DNA of 50,000 nt, taken from assembly GCA_903813345.2 (NCBI GenBank), contig CAIIXF020000807.1:1-50000 (forward strand), given 5' to 3'. Position numbers and translations under genes: made by a program. Positions 41,233 to 50,000 of the stretch are shown one piece after another. Source of the stretch: Owenia fusiformis. Lineage: Eukaryota > Annelida > Polychaeta > Sabellida > Oweniidae. Each line of letters opens with the position of its first letter. Positions within the stretch are counted from its first letter, which is position 1. The notes beneath the pieces are model-generated. The model ran no database searches. It saw nothing but the letters and a program-made list of their open reading frames with translations, and was not told where the DNA came from.

Positions 41233-43308
41233 ATGTCAACTATGTCAAAACCACCAAGAGGATTTGGTCATTTTTATTCCAAAAATAAGTTTCGTAACCA
41301 GCAAACATTTTCTGAAGGACATACGCAGCATCCGGCATATGGGACGGTAGCGAATCGCGAAGAGGAATCGTCCCCACCTACAAAAATTAGGAGGCTAGAT
41401 CAGGAGACTCATTCGTTAGTTGTCAGGAAAAGTAGAGGTGGGAATAGTTATGAAGTACCCGATGTCCACATGCAACCTGGTAGAGGTAAGATTTTAAGGC
41501 CAAAACTTTCTGAACCAAAAATCTCAGATAAATACATCACTGATGAACCCCTAGATGGCACTGTTGGTGGAGATGAAACTCTAATAGTTAGTCAGAATTC
41601 TATGATTAATTGTTTCAACTTGGTAGCAAAAGATCATAGGGCCCATAGCAAAAAATGTAGAGGTGATTTGAAGGTACATAAAAAAATTCCATTTGGTTTA
41701 GTTTGCAAAATGCAGCTTTCATGTAGTAAATGTGGGTTTCTCTCCAAAATGTGCAAATTATATGAAGAAGTCAAGGGAAAAAAGAAAGGTGGCAGGAGGA
41801 AAGCTAAGATCAATGTAGCAATACACGTAGCTCTACAATCCTCCTCTATTGGTGTTGAGGCATTTCGAAAAATTTTAGCTACTTGCAATGCAAGGGCCCC
41901 TTCTTCCCAAGGAATGCAAAAAAATTCTAAAGCGGTCAGTGGAGATATTGAGAAAATGGGTGAAAATGATTTAAAAACGAGACGTAGCAAATTAATAGAG
42001 GTGAATAAACTGAGGGGTGTATCTTCAAAAGATGAAAAAAAAGTCCAGGTAGCATTTGATGGGTGTTACAGTAGTAGCACATTCGGATCTTGGGGTAAGC
42101 TTGGTCAGCGCGCTACCAGAGCAGTTGGTGTATCTGTTGAAACAATGACCGATGCCATGCAGATAATATCTGTATGCTTGTATAATAAGCTATGTTGGCG
42201 CGGGGCTTACCTAAGGGCGCGTGGGTTTGATGTTAAATGTCCTGGTGGCCATGATGGTTGTACATCAAATATAAAGAAATCTGAAGCTTTTCAAGAATTC
42301 AACATGGGGTACAAACTTGCAAAAGATTTGGATGCAGACAATTTGCAAATAGAATACCTGACTACAGATGGTGATGCTAAAGGCTCCCTTGGTGCTCAGT
42401 CATTTTACGATGAAAAACAGAGCAATCACAAAGTTACAAAACTTAGCGATAGAGTGCACAAAGGGCAACTTCAATTTAAGCACAGTCTTAAAGCTAGCTT
42501 TAGTAGACATATGTTCCCAGGTAACAAAGATCTCCAGCAGAAAATGTTTTCCCTAGATATAAAAGAGAGGTGTGACAAAATCATGGGTCAGCTTGCCAAA
42601 AAATACAATGATTTGGGTGTTGTATCAGTTCAATACATGAATAGGGTCATCACAAGTACAGTGAACTGTTACGCTGGGAATCATGAGCAATGTAGACCCC
42701 ACCTTAATAGTTGCAAAGGGGCTAAGAAATCATGGCTAGAAACATCCCACAATCTCAAGGTGTGTGGAATTACAAAGAATGACAAATTGATGCCATCTCA
42801 GGAAGATTGCAAATTCATACGCGTACTTTTAGAAATGAAGTTGGGCCCCGAAGCTGTTAATGACGGGCGCTTTTACACGCATACAAACAAAAATGAAGCA
42901 TCAAATAAGGTAATTGCAGAATATTTACCTAAAAACAAGGTGTTTTCAGCCACATGTAATGGCAGATTACATTCTGCAGTATTAGATATAAACCATGGAA
43001 GAGAAAATGCCACTCACCTCAAATTGGAACTTATTGGGGCCCCAATATCATCAGCAAGTGCTGCAAAGCATCTACGTAGCATGAGTGAAAAGAAAAGATA
43101 CATGAGAAAATATAAAAATTCCCCACATGCAAGAAAAAACAAGTCTTTTCATAGAGCATACTACACTAGACAGTATTTACACACAAGATTAGAAAAGCGA
43201 ACTAGTGATTATAAGAAAGAGCAACTAGACAAAAAACCCATTTTAAAAATGAAATTGAGGAGATCACCAAGGTTCGGTGATCACGATTATGCCCAAGAGA
43301 TTATATGA
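41233..43308 (+). CDS. Mutator-like DDE transposase, copy 12
   Basis: Same 691-residue translation as the copy at 2051. A second consecutive short unit with a TAATA empty site follows. Confidence 0.75.
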   Translation: MSTMSKPPRGFGHFYSKNKFRNQQTFSEGHTQHPAYGTVANREEESSPPTKIRRLDQETHSLVVRKSRGGNSYEVPDVHMQPGRGKILRPKLSEPKISDKYITDEPLDGTVGGDETLIVSQNSMINCFNLVAKDHRAHSKKCRGDLKVHKKIPFGLVCKMQLSCSKCGFLSKMCKLYEEVKGKKKGGRRKAKINVAIHVALQSSSIGVEAFRKILATCNARAPSSQGMQKNSKAVSGDIEKMGENDLKTRRSKLIEVNKLRGVSSKDEKKVQVAFDGCYSSSTFGSWGKLGQRATRAVGVSVETMTDAMQIISVCLYNKLCWRGAYLRARGFDVKCPGGHDGCTSNIKKSEAFQEFNMGYKLAKDLDADNLQIEYLTTDGDAKGSLGAQSFYDEKQSNHKVTKLSDRVHKGQLQFKHSLKASFSRHMFPGNKDLQQKMFSLDIKERCDKIMGQLAKKYNDLGVVSVQYMNRVITSTVNCYAGNHEQCRPHLNSCKGAKKSWLETSHNLKVCGITKNDKLMPSQEDCKFIRVLLEMKLGPEAVNDGRFYTHTNKNEASNKVIAEYLPKNKVFSATCNGRLHSAVLDINHGRENATHLKLELIGAPISSASAAKHLRSMSEKKRYMRKYKNSPHARKNKSFHRAYYTRQYLHTRLEKRTSDYKKEQLDKKPILKMKLRRSPRFGDHDYAQEII

Positions 43309-43331
43309 GGTAAGTGATCTAATCATACCAT

Positions 43332-43709
43332 TTACATTTTCCATTTTAAGAGGCAATCAGGGTAGGCCCCATGCTGACGGCATTTTCCGGCATTGATACA
43401 ACCCATTCGCACATTATTTACAGAATGTGGTTCTAGGCTAAGGTGATTTATGTTGATACATAGCTTGTTATGACAAAGGTGAGATAAGTCCAGTGTCGAT
43501 AAATCAAGCGTATCGTTAGGATGCCGTGTGGCATAGGACAGCCAGTGAGCCGACACGGTCACCCATTTTTGACTACCGCGCTTCTGTATGCACAACTGCC
43601 CATACCCGGTAGCCTTGTTACGATAGCCTGTCCAAATAATGCAGTTATTGGGGTAGACTGTTGCCTCCCGGCCCAATCTCTGGGCATATTTTGCCCCCCA
43701 GGCATCCAT
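43332..43709 (-). CDS. I-PpoI-like HNH endonuclease exon, copy 13
   Basis: Same 125 residues as the copy at 803-1180. The short intron has a TAATA empty allele (43832-43836). Confidence 0.8.
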   Translation of the reverse strand: MDAWGAKYAQRLGREATVYPNNCIIWTGYRNKATGYGQLCIQKRGSQKWVTVSAHWLSYATRHPNDTLDLSTLDLSHLCHNKLCININHLSLEPHSVNNVRMGCINAGKCRQHGAYPDCLLKWKM

Positions 43710-43895
43710 TTTGGCCTATTTTACAAGCAAGAAACAACTTATATGTTATACAAGTGAGATAAGATAGAATGAATTCTGAAAAAATCAAAAAAATCATTTT
43801 TCTTACCAAATTGTGTTTCCAAAAATCTGAATAATAGTCACACCTGGTTGATCCCTGGCACCAATGTCCTGTGTGAGGTGAATCTACTGTCTTAC

Positions 43896-44123
43896 CTTAA
43901 TAAAAGTCCATAATGCTTTTAATCCTCCTCCATGTTTATCTATGTAAAAAAAATTGAATTCTGACTTACCCTCACATGGAATATTTGGTTGTGCTGACTG
44001 GTTAAACACTGATTGTGCTGCTGTTGTCTCAACTTCTATGGACTCTATCGGTGTATGTACTCTCAGTTGAGATGTTGTCTGTATGATGTGATGTAGGAAC
44101 AAGTCACGGCTACTGAAAAACAT
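43896..44123 (-). CDS. Candidate upstream nuclease exon, copy 13
   Basis: Identical translation to 1368-1595. Short intron at 43716-43895. Confidence 0.4.
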
Positions 44124-44578
44124 GAACCGAAAAATGAGTTATGCAATAACTAATTAATATGCGCATAATTAATGAGTATTGTGTTTTTTCATTAAAATTG
44201 TGATATATTCATAAAAAAAGCTGATCTATAAATCAGGTAATTTGACCAGGTCTGCTTTAAATGGAACAACAATGCCTTATCTAGCAAATAAATCAAGATA
44301 CAGTTTGTTTACATATACTGACAATGTACTGACATGCCATCTTTTGATCTAGGGGTGATTTATCTCAAACTCAAACAGTGAACTATTTATTGTGTTAAGA
44401 CTTTATCATTCTTCAGACACTTTTTTAAACATAATCTGGAATTATTAATTGGTCAGATGGCTGCCCAAGTCACCCAGAAACACATCTCATGTATTATCAA
44501 ACCACTACTTTCACTTGAAAGACTGGACTTAGAGAGGAGAACATCATTCTGCTTTGGATTGTTCCAAGTTATCAAGCA

Positions 44579-46654
44579 ATGTCAACTATGTCAAAACCAC
44601 CAAGAGGATTTGGTCATTTTTATTCCAAAAATAAGTTTCGTAACCAGCAAACATTTTCTGAAGGACATACGCAGCATCCGGCATATGGGACGGTAGCGAA
44701 TCGCGAAGAGGAATCGTCCCCACCTACAAAAATTAGGAGGCTAGATCAGGAGACTCATTCGTTAGTTGTCAGGAAAAGTAGAGGTGGGAATAGTTATGAA
44801 GTACCCGATGTCCACATGCAACCTGGTAGAGGTAAGATTTTAAGGCCAAAACTTTCTGAACCAAAAATCTCAGATAAATACATCACTGATGAACCCCTAG
44901 ATGGCACTGTTGGTGGAGATGAAACTCTAATAGTTAGTCAGAATTCTATGATTAATTGTTTCAACTTGGTAGCAAAAGATCATAGGGCCCATAGCAAAAA
45001 ATGTAGAGGTGATTTGAAGGTACATAAAAAAATTCCATTTGGTTTAGTTTGCAAAATGCAGCTTTCATGTAGTAAATGTGGGTTTCTCTCCAAAATGTGC
45101 AAATTATATGAAGAAGTCAAGGGAAAAAAGAAAGGTGGCAGGAGGAAAGCTAAGATCAATGTAGCAATACACGTAGCTCTACAATCCTCCTCTATTGGTG
45201 TTGAGGCATTTCGAAAAATTTTAGCTACTTGCAATGCAAGGGCCCCTTCTTCCCAAGGAATGCAAAAAAATTCTAAAGCGGTCAGTGGAGATATTGAGAA
45301 AATGGGTGAAAATGATTTAAAAACGAGACGTAGCAAATTAATAGAGGTGAATAAACTGAGGGGTGTATCTTCAAAAGATGAAAAAAAAGTCCAGGTAGCA
45401 TTTGATGGGTGTTACAGTAGTAGCACATTCGGATCTTGGGGTAAGCTTGGTCAGCGCGCTACCAGAGCAGTTGGTGTATCTGTTGAAACAATGACCGATG
45501 CCATGCAGATAATATCTGTATGCTTGTATAATAAGCTATGTTGGCGCGGGGCTTACCTAAGGGCGCGTGGGTTTGATGTTAAATGTCCTGGTGGCCATGA
45601 TGGTTGTACATCAAATATAAAGAAATCTGAAGCTTTTCAAGAATTCAACATGGGGTACAAACTTGCAAAAGATTTGGATGCAGACAATTTGCAAATAGAA
45701 TACCTGACTACAGATGGTGATGCTAAAGGCTCCCTTGGTGCTCAGTCATTTTACGATGAAAAACAGAGCAATCACAAAGTTACAAAACTTAGCGATAGAG
45801 TGCACAAAGGGCAACTTCAATTTAAGCACAGTCTTAAAGCTAGCTTTAGTAGACATATGTTCCCAGGTAACAAAGATCTCCAGCAGAAAATGTTTTCCCT
45901 AGATATAAAAGAGAGGTGTGACAAAATCATGGGTCAGCTTGCCAAAAAATACAATGATTTGGGTGTTGTATCAGTTCAATACATGAATAGGGTCATCACA
46001 AGTACAGTGAACTGTTACGCTGGGAATCATGAGCAATGTAGACCCCACCTTAATAGTTGCAAAGGGGCTAAGAAATCATGGCTAGAAACATCCCACAATC
46101 TCAAGGTGTGTGGAATTACAAAGAATGACAAATTGATGCCATCTCAGGAAGATTGCAAATTCATACGCGTACTTTTAGAAATGAAGTTGGGCCCCGAAGC
46201 TGTTAATGACGGGCGCTTTTACACGCATACAAACAAAAATGAAGCATCAAATAAGGTAATTGCAGAATATTTACCTAAAAACAAGGTGTTTTCAGCCACA
46301 TGTAATGGCAGATTACATTCTGCAGTATTAGATATAAACCATGGAAGAGAAAATGCCACTCACCTCAAATTGGAACTTATTGGGGCCCCAATATCATCAG
46401 CAAGTGCTGCAAAGCATCTACGTAGCATGAGTGAAAAGAAAAGATACATGAGAAAATATAAAAATTCCCCACATGCAAGAAAAAACAAGTCTTTTCATAG
46501 AGCATACTACACTAGACAGTATTTACACACAAGATTAGAAAAGCGAACTAGTGATTATAAGAAAGAGCAACTAGACAAAAAACCCATTTTAAAAATGAAA
46601 TTGAGGAGATCACCAAGGTTCGGTGATCACGATTATGCCCAAGAGATTATATGA
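44579..46654 (+). CDS. Mutator-like DDE transposase, copy 13
   Basis: Same 691-residue translation as the copy at 2051. It is the last complete copy, followed by a long unit with its insertion at 47183-47652. Confidence 0.75.
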   Translation: MSTMSKPPRGFGHFYSKNKFRNQQTFSEGHTQHPAYGTVANREEESSPPTKIRRLDQETHSLVVRKSRGGNSYEVPDVHMQPGRGKILRPKLSEPKISDKYITDEPLDGTVGGDETLIVSQNSMINCFNLVAKDHRAHSKKCRGDLKVHKKIPFGLVCKMQLSCSKCGFLSKMCKLYEEVKGKKKGGRRKAKINVAIHVALQSSSIGVEAFRKILATCNARAPSSQGMQKNSKAVSGDIEKMGENDLKTRRSKLIEVNKLRGVSSKDEKKVQVAFDGCYSSSTFGSWGKLGQRATRAVGVSVETMTDAMQIISVCLYNKLCWRGAYLRARGFDVKCPGGHDGCTSNIKKSEAFQEFNMGYKLAKDLDADNLQIEYLTTDGDAKGSLGAQSFYDEKQSNHKVTKLSDRVHKGQLQFKHSLKASFSRHMFPGNKDLQQKMFSLDIKERCDKIMGQLAKKYNDLGVVSVQYMNRVITSTVNCYAGNHEQCRPHLNSCKGAKKSWLETSHNLKVCGITKNDKLMPSQEDCKFIRVLLEMKLGPEAVNDGRFYTHTNKNEASNKVIAEYLPKNKVFSATCNGRLHSAVLDINHGRENATHLKLELIGAPISSASAAKHLRSMSEKKRYMRKYKNSPHARKNKSFHRAYYTRQYLHTRLEKRTSDYKKEQLDKKPILKMKLRRSPRFGDHDYAQEII

Positions 46655-46677
46655 GGTAAGTGATCTAATCATACCAT

Positions 46678-47055
46678 TTACATTTTCCATTTTAAGAGGC
46701 AATCAGGGTAGGCCCCATGCTGACGGCATTTTCCGGCATTGATACAACCCATTCGCACATTATTTACAGAATGTGGTTCTAGGCTAAGGTGATTTATGTT
46801 GATACATAGCTTGTTATGACAAAGGTGAGATAAGTCCAGTGTCGATAAATCAAGCGTATCGTTAGGATGCCGTGTGGCATAGGACAGCCAGTGAGCCGAC
46901 ACGGTCACCCATTTTTGACTACCGCGCTTCTGTATGCACAACTGCCCATACCCGGTAGCCTTGTTACGATAGCCTGTCCAAATAATGCAGTTATTGGGGT
47001 AGACTGTTGCCTCCCGGCCCAATCTCTGGGCATATTTTGCCCCCCAGGCATCCAT
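46678..47055 (-). CDS. I-PpoI-like HNH endonuclease exon, copy 14
   Basis: Same 125 residues as the copy at 803-1180. The long intron (47062-47716) carries the insertion. Confidence 0.8.
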   Translation of the reverse strand: MDAWGAKYAQRLGREATVYPNNCIIWTGYRNKATGYGQLCIQKRGSQKWVTVSAHWLSYATRHPNDTLDLSTLDLSHLCHNKLCININHLSLEPHSVNNVRMGCINAGKCRQHGAYPDCLLKWKM

Positions 47056-47182
47056 TTTGGCCTATTTTACAAGCAAGAAACAACTTATATGTTATACAAG
47101 TGAGATAAGATAGAATGAATTCTGAAAAAATCAAAAAAATCATTTTTCTTACCAAATTGTGTTTCCAAAAATCTGAATATTA

Positions 47183-47652
47183 GGTAGAAAACAACTTACT
47201 TTTCTGACATAGGATAACATGGTGAATTGACAAAGTTTGAGAGAATATTACAAAAATCCTAGCCCATCGATTTCACTCATATTAACAGACAATAAAGAGA
47301 TATCCTTAAACTTACCTCAGAAAAAGTCTTGAAAAAAATATCCCACGAAAATCAAAAGAACCGCTGGATTGTTCACACGCGTAGTGATTTTTCAATGGAA
47401 AATTAACATGGCCCAGCCAACACACCCCCTACGTCATCAATATTTACCAAAAAATAATCCAATTTTTTTCATGAAAGTTTTCTGCTATCATCCAATGCCT
47501 AAGAGTCTGTACTTACTTATTAACCAGCAAAGAGGTACATTGCATCCGAATATGTCCCATTTATACACCATCCAACACCCAAACAGTTTTCAAAATGGAC
47601 TACTTTTCCTATACGATGAGTAAACAAAAGGCCACGTGAGTTGTATTGTACC
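47183..47652. mobile_element. MITE-like insertion, copy 6
   Basis: Same 470-bp element and flanks as at 8001. Last copy in the window. Confidence 0.8.
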
Positions 47653-47716
47653 TAATAGTCACACCTGGTTGATCCCTGGCACCAATGTCCTGTGTGAGGT
47701 GAATCTACTGTCTTAC

Positions 47717-47944
47717 CTTAATAAAAGTCCATAATGCTTTTAATCCTCCTCCATGTTTATCTATGTAAAAAAAATTGAATTCTGACTTACCCTCACATGG
47801 AATATTTGGTTGTGCTGACTGGTTAAACACTGATTGTGCTGCTGTTGTCTCAACTTCTATGGACTCTATCGGTGTATGTACTCTCAGTTGAGATGTTGTC
47901 TGTATGATGTGATGTAGGAACAAGTCACGGCTACTGAAAAACAT
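47717..47944 (-). CDS. Candidate upstream nuclease exon, copy 14
   Basis: Identical translation to 1368-1595, in a long unit. Confidence 0.4.
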
Positions 47945-48399
47945 GAACCGAAAAATGAGTTATGCAATAACTAATTAATATGCGCATAATTAATGAGTAT
48001 TGTGTTTTTTCATTAAAATTGTGATATATTCATAAAAAAAGCTGATCTATAAATCAGGTAATTTGACCAGGTCTGCTTTAAATGGAACAACAATGCCTTA
48101 TCTAGCAAATAAATCAAGATACAGTTTGTTTACATATACTGACAATGTACTGACATGCCATCTTTTGATCTAGGGGTGATTTATCTCAAACTCAAACAGT
48201 GAACTATTTATTGTGTTAAGACTTTATCATTCTTCAGACACTTTTTTAAACATAATCTGGAATTATTAATTGGTCAGATGGCTGCCCAAGTCACCCAGAA
48301 ACACATCTCATGTATTATCAAACCACTACTTTCACTTGAAAGACTGGACTTAGAGAGGAGAACATCATTCTGCTTTGGATTGTTCCAAGTTATCAAGCA

Positions 48400-50000
48400 A
48401 TGTCAACTATGTCAAAACCACCAAGAGGATTTGGTCATTTTTATTCCAAAAATAAGTTTCGTAACCAGCAAACATTTTCTGAAGGACATACGCAGCATCC
48501 GGCATATGGGACGGTAGCGAATCGCGAAGAGGAATCGTCCCCACCTACAAAAATTAGGAGGCTAGATCAGGAGACTCATTCGTTAGTTGTCAGGAAAAGT
48601 AGAGGTGGGAATAGTTATGAAGTACCCGATGTCCACATGCAACCTGGTAGAGGTAAGATTTTAAGGCCAAAACTTTCTGAACCAAAAATCTCAGATAAAT
48701 ACATCACTGATGAACCCCTAGATGGCACTGTTGGTGGAGATGAAACTCTAATAGTTAGTCAGAATTCTATGATTAATTGTTTCAACTTGGTAGCAAAAGA
48801 TCATAGGGCCCATAGCAAAAAATGTAGAGGTGATTTGAAGGTACATAAAAAAATTCCATTTGGTTTAGTTTGCAAAATGCAGCTTTCATGTAGTAAATGT
48901 GGGTTTCTCTCCAAAATGTGCAAATTATATGAAGAAGTCAAGGGAAAAAAGAAAGGTGGCAGGAGGAAAGCTAAGATCAATGTAGCAATACACGTAGCTC
49001 TACAATCCTCCTCTATTGGTGTTGAGGCATTTCGAAAAATTTTAGCTACTTGCAATGCAAGGGCCCCTTCTTCCCAAGGAATGCAAAAAAATTCTAAAGC
49101 GGTCAGTGGAGATATTGAGAAAATGGGTGAAAATGATTTAAAAACGAGACGTAGCAAATTAATAGAGGTGAATAAACTGAGGGGTGTATCTTCAAAAGAT
49201 GAAAAAAAAGTCCAGGTAGCATTTGATGGGTGTTACAGTAGTAGCACATTCGGATCTTGGGGTAAGCTTGGTCAGCGCGCTACCAGAGCAGTTGGTGTAT
49301 CTGTTGAAACAATGACCGATGCCATGCAGATAATATCTGTATGCTTGTATAATAAGCTATGTTGGCGCGGGGCTTACCTAAGGGCGCGTGGGTTTGATGT
49401 TAAATGTCCTGGTGGCCATGATGGTTGTACATCAAATATAAAGAAATCTGAAGCTTTTCAAGAATTCAACATGGGGTACAAACTTGCAAAAGATTTGGAT
49501 GCAGACAATTTGCAAATAGAATACCTGACTACAGATGGTGATGCTAAAGGCTCCCTTGGTGCTCAGTCATTTTACGATGAAAAACAGAGCAATCACAAAG
49601 TTACAAAACTTAGCGATAGAGTGCACAAAGGGCAACTTCAATTTAAGCACAGTCTTAAAGCTAGCTTTAGTAGACATATGTTCCCAGGTAACAAAGATCT
49701 CCAGCAGAAAATGTTTTCCCTAGATATAAAAGAGAGGTGTGACAAAATCATGGGTCAGCTTGCCAAAAAATACAATGATTTGGGTGTTGTATCAGTTCAA
49801 TACATGAATAGGGTCATCACAAGTACAGTGAACTGTTACGCTGGGAATCATGAGCAATGTAGACCCCACCTTAATAGTTGCAAAGGGGCTAAGAAATCAT
49901 GGCTAGAAACATCCCACAATCTCAAGGTGTGTGGAATTACAAAGAATGACAAATTGATGCCATCTCAGGAAGATTGCAAATTCATACGCGTACTTTTAGA
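48400..50000 (+). CDS. Mutator-like DDE transposase, 5' part (cut by window end)
   Basis: The start ATG and context are the same as in the copy at 2051. 533 complete codons are present before the window ends, covering the N-terminal region, D276 and D379 but stopping before E555. Nothing suggests real truncation; the array simply continues beyond the window. Confidence 0.8.
   Translation, partial: MSTMSKPPRGFGHFYSKNKFRNQQTFSEGHTQHPAYGTVANREEESSPPTKIRRLDQETHSLVVRKSRGGNSYEVPDVHMQPGRGKILRPKLSEPKISDKYITDEPLDGTVGGDETLIVSQNSMINCFNLVAKDHRAHSKKCRGDLKVHKKIPFGLVCKMQLSCSKCGFLSKMCKLYEEVKGKKKGGRRKAKINVAIHVALQSSSIGVEAFRKILATCNARAPSSQGMQKNSKAVSGDIEKMGENDLKTRRSKLIEVNKLRGVSSKDEKKVQVAFDGCYSSSTFGSWGKLGQRATRAVGVSVETMTDAMQIISVCLYNKLCWRGAYLRARGFDVKCPGGHDGCTSNIKKSEAFQEFNMGYKLAKDLDADNLQIEYLTTDGDAKGSLGAQSFYDEKQSNHKVTKLSDRVHKGQLQFKHSLKASFSRHMFPGNKDLQQKMFSLDIKERCDKIMGQLAKKYNDLGVVSVQYMNRVITSTVNCYAGNHEQCRPHLNSCKGAKKSWLETSHNLKVCGITKNDKLMPSQEDCKFIRVLL

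Larger units (their letters stand above)
1..50000. repeat. Head-to-tail tandem array of a two-gene coding unit
   Basis: The whole window is one direct tandem array. Measured between successive transposase starts (2051, 5397, 9218, 12564, 16385, 19731, 23077, 26899, 30245, 34066, 37887, 41233, 44579, 48400) the periods are 3346, 3821, 3346, 3821, 3346, 3346, 3822, 3346, 3821, 3821, 3346, 3346 and 3821 bp. Long periods contain a 470-bp insertion plus a 5-bp duplication. One 3822-bp unit has an extra A in an A-run (near 25631), and the first partial unit has the same extra A (near 1258). All units have one orientation. Predicted proteins are identical except for one residue in one nuclease copy. 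No array edge or flanking host sequence is present. Confidence 0.99.

Noticed and set aside
1-50000. Viral concatemer or integrated virus
   Set aside because: There are no capsid, polymerase or packaging genes. Each unit has only a transposase-like and a nuclease gene, with eukaryotic splice-like signals.
1-50000. CRISPR array or bacterial operon structure
   Set aside because: Repeats are kilobase coding units, not short spaced repeats, and no Shine-Dalgarno sites or bacterial promoters were seen.

Overview
The window lies entirely inside a head-to-tail tandem array and neither edge of the array is visible. The unit is about 3.35 kb (3346 bp, eight copies by intron type) or about 3.82 kb (3821-3822 bp, six copies). 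The long form differs from the short form by one 470-bp insertion plus a 5-bp target duplication. Copies are almost identical: all 13 complete large proteins have the same translation, and the opposite-strand and off-frame reading frames also agree, so near-identity holds at the nucleotide level.

Each unit has the same layout. A plus-strand gene of 691 codons encodes a Mutator-like DDE transposase (candidate triad D276, D379, E555). Converging on it, with only 23 nt between the two stop codons, is a minus-strand gene whose 125-residue exon is a His-Me finger (HNH) nuclease. Its cysteine, histidine and asparagine spacing follows that of the homing endonuclease I-PpoI. About 180 bp upstream of the nuclease on its own strand lies an open 76-codon stretch ending in AAG|GTAAGA. 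It can be joined in frame to the nuclease at a TAG|GCC acceptor, so the nuclease is probably a two-exon gene of about 203 residues. Between the 5' ends of the two genes is a 455-bp AT-rich divergent region with several small palindromes and a direct repeat.

The 470-bp insertion in six units looks like a non-autonomous DNA transposon (MITE). It has imperfect 17-bp terminal inverted repeats and TAWTA flanks, and it sits inside the proposed intron. Filled sites carry TATTA on the left and TAATA on the right, while empty sites carry either TATTA (three units) or TAATA (five units). That pattern fits loss of the insertion from some units. Short and long units alternate regularly from 2051 to about 19730, a 7167-bp dimeric higher-order repeat, and become irregular after that.

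Organism: eukaryotic, shown by GTAAG/polypyrimidine-AG splice-like signals, the absence of ribosome-binding sites and the gene families. Mutator-like transposase-domain proteins of this type are common in marine invertebrates (molluscs, cnidarians, arthropods), so an invertebrate animal is my best guess. The species cannot be named from the sequence. No rRNA, tRNA, CRISPR array or ordinary host gene was seen.

The most interesting reading is a coding satellite: a transposase gene paired with an I-PpoI-type endonuclease, amplified and homogenised in tandem. The nuclease might drive its own array's recombination. That last step is inference.
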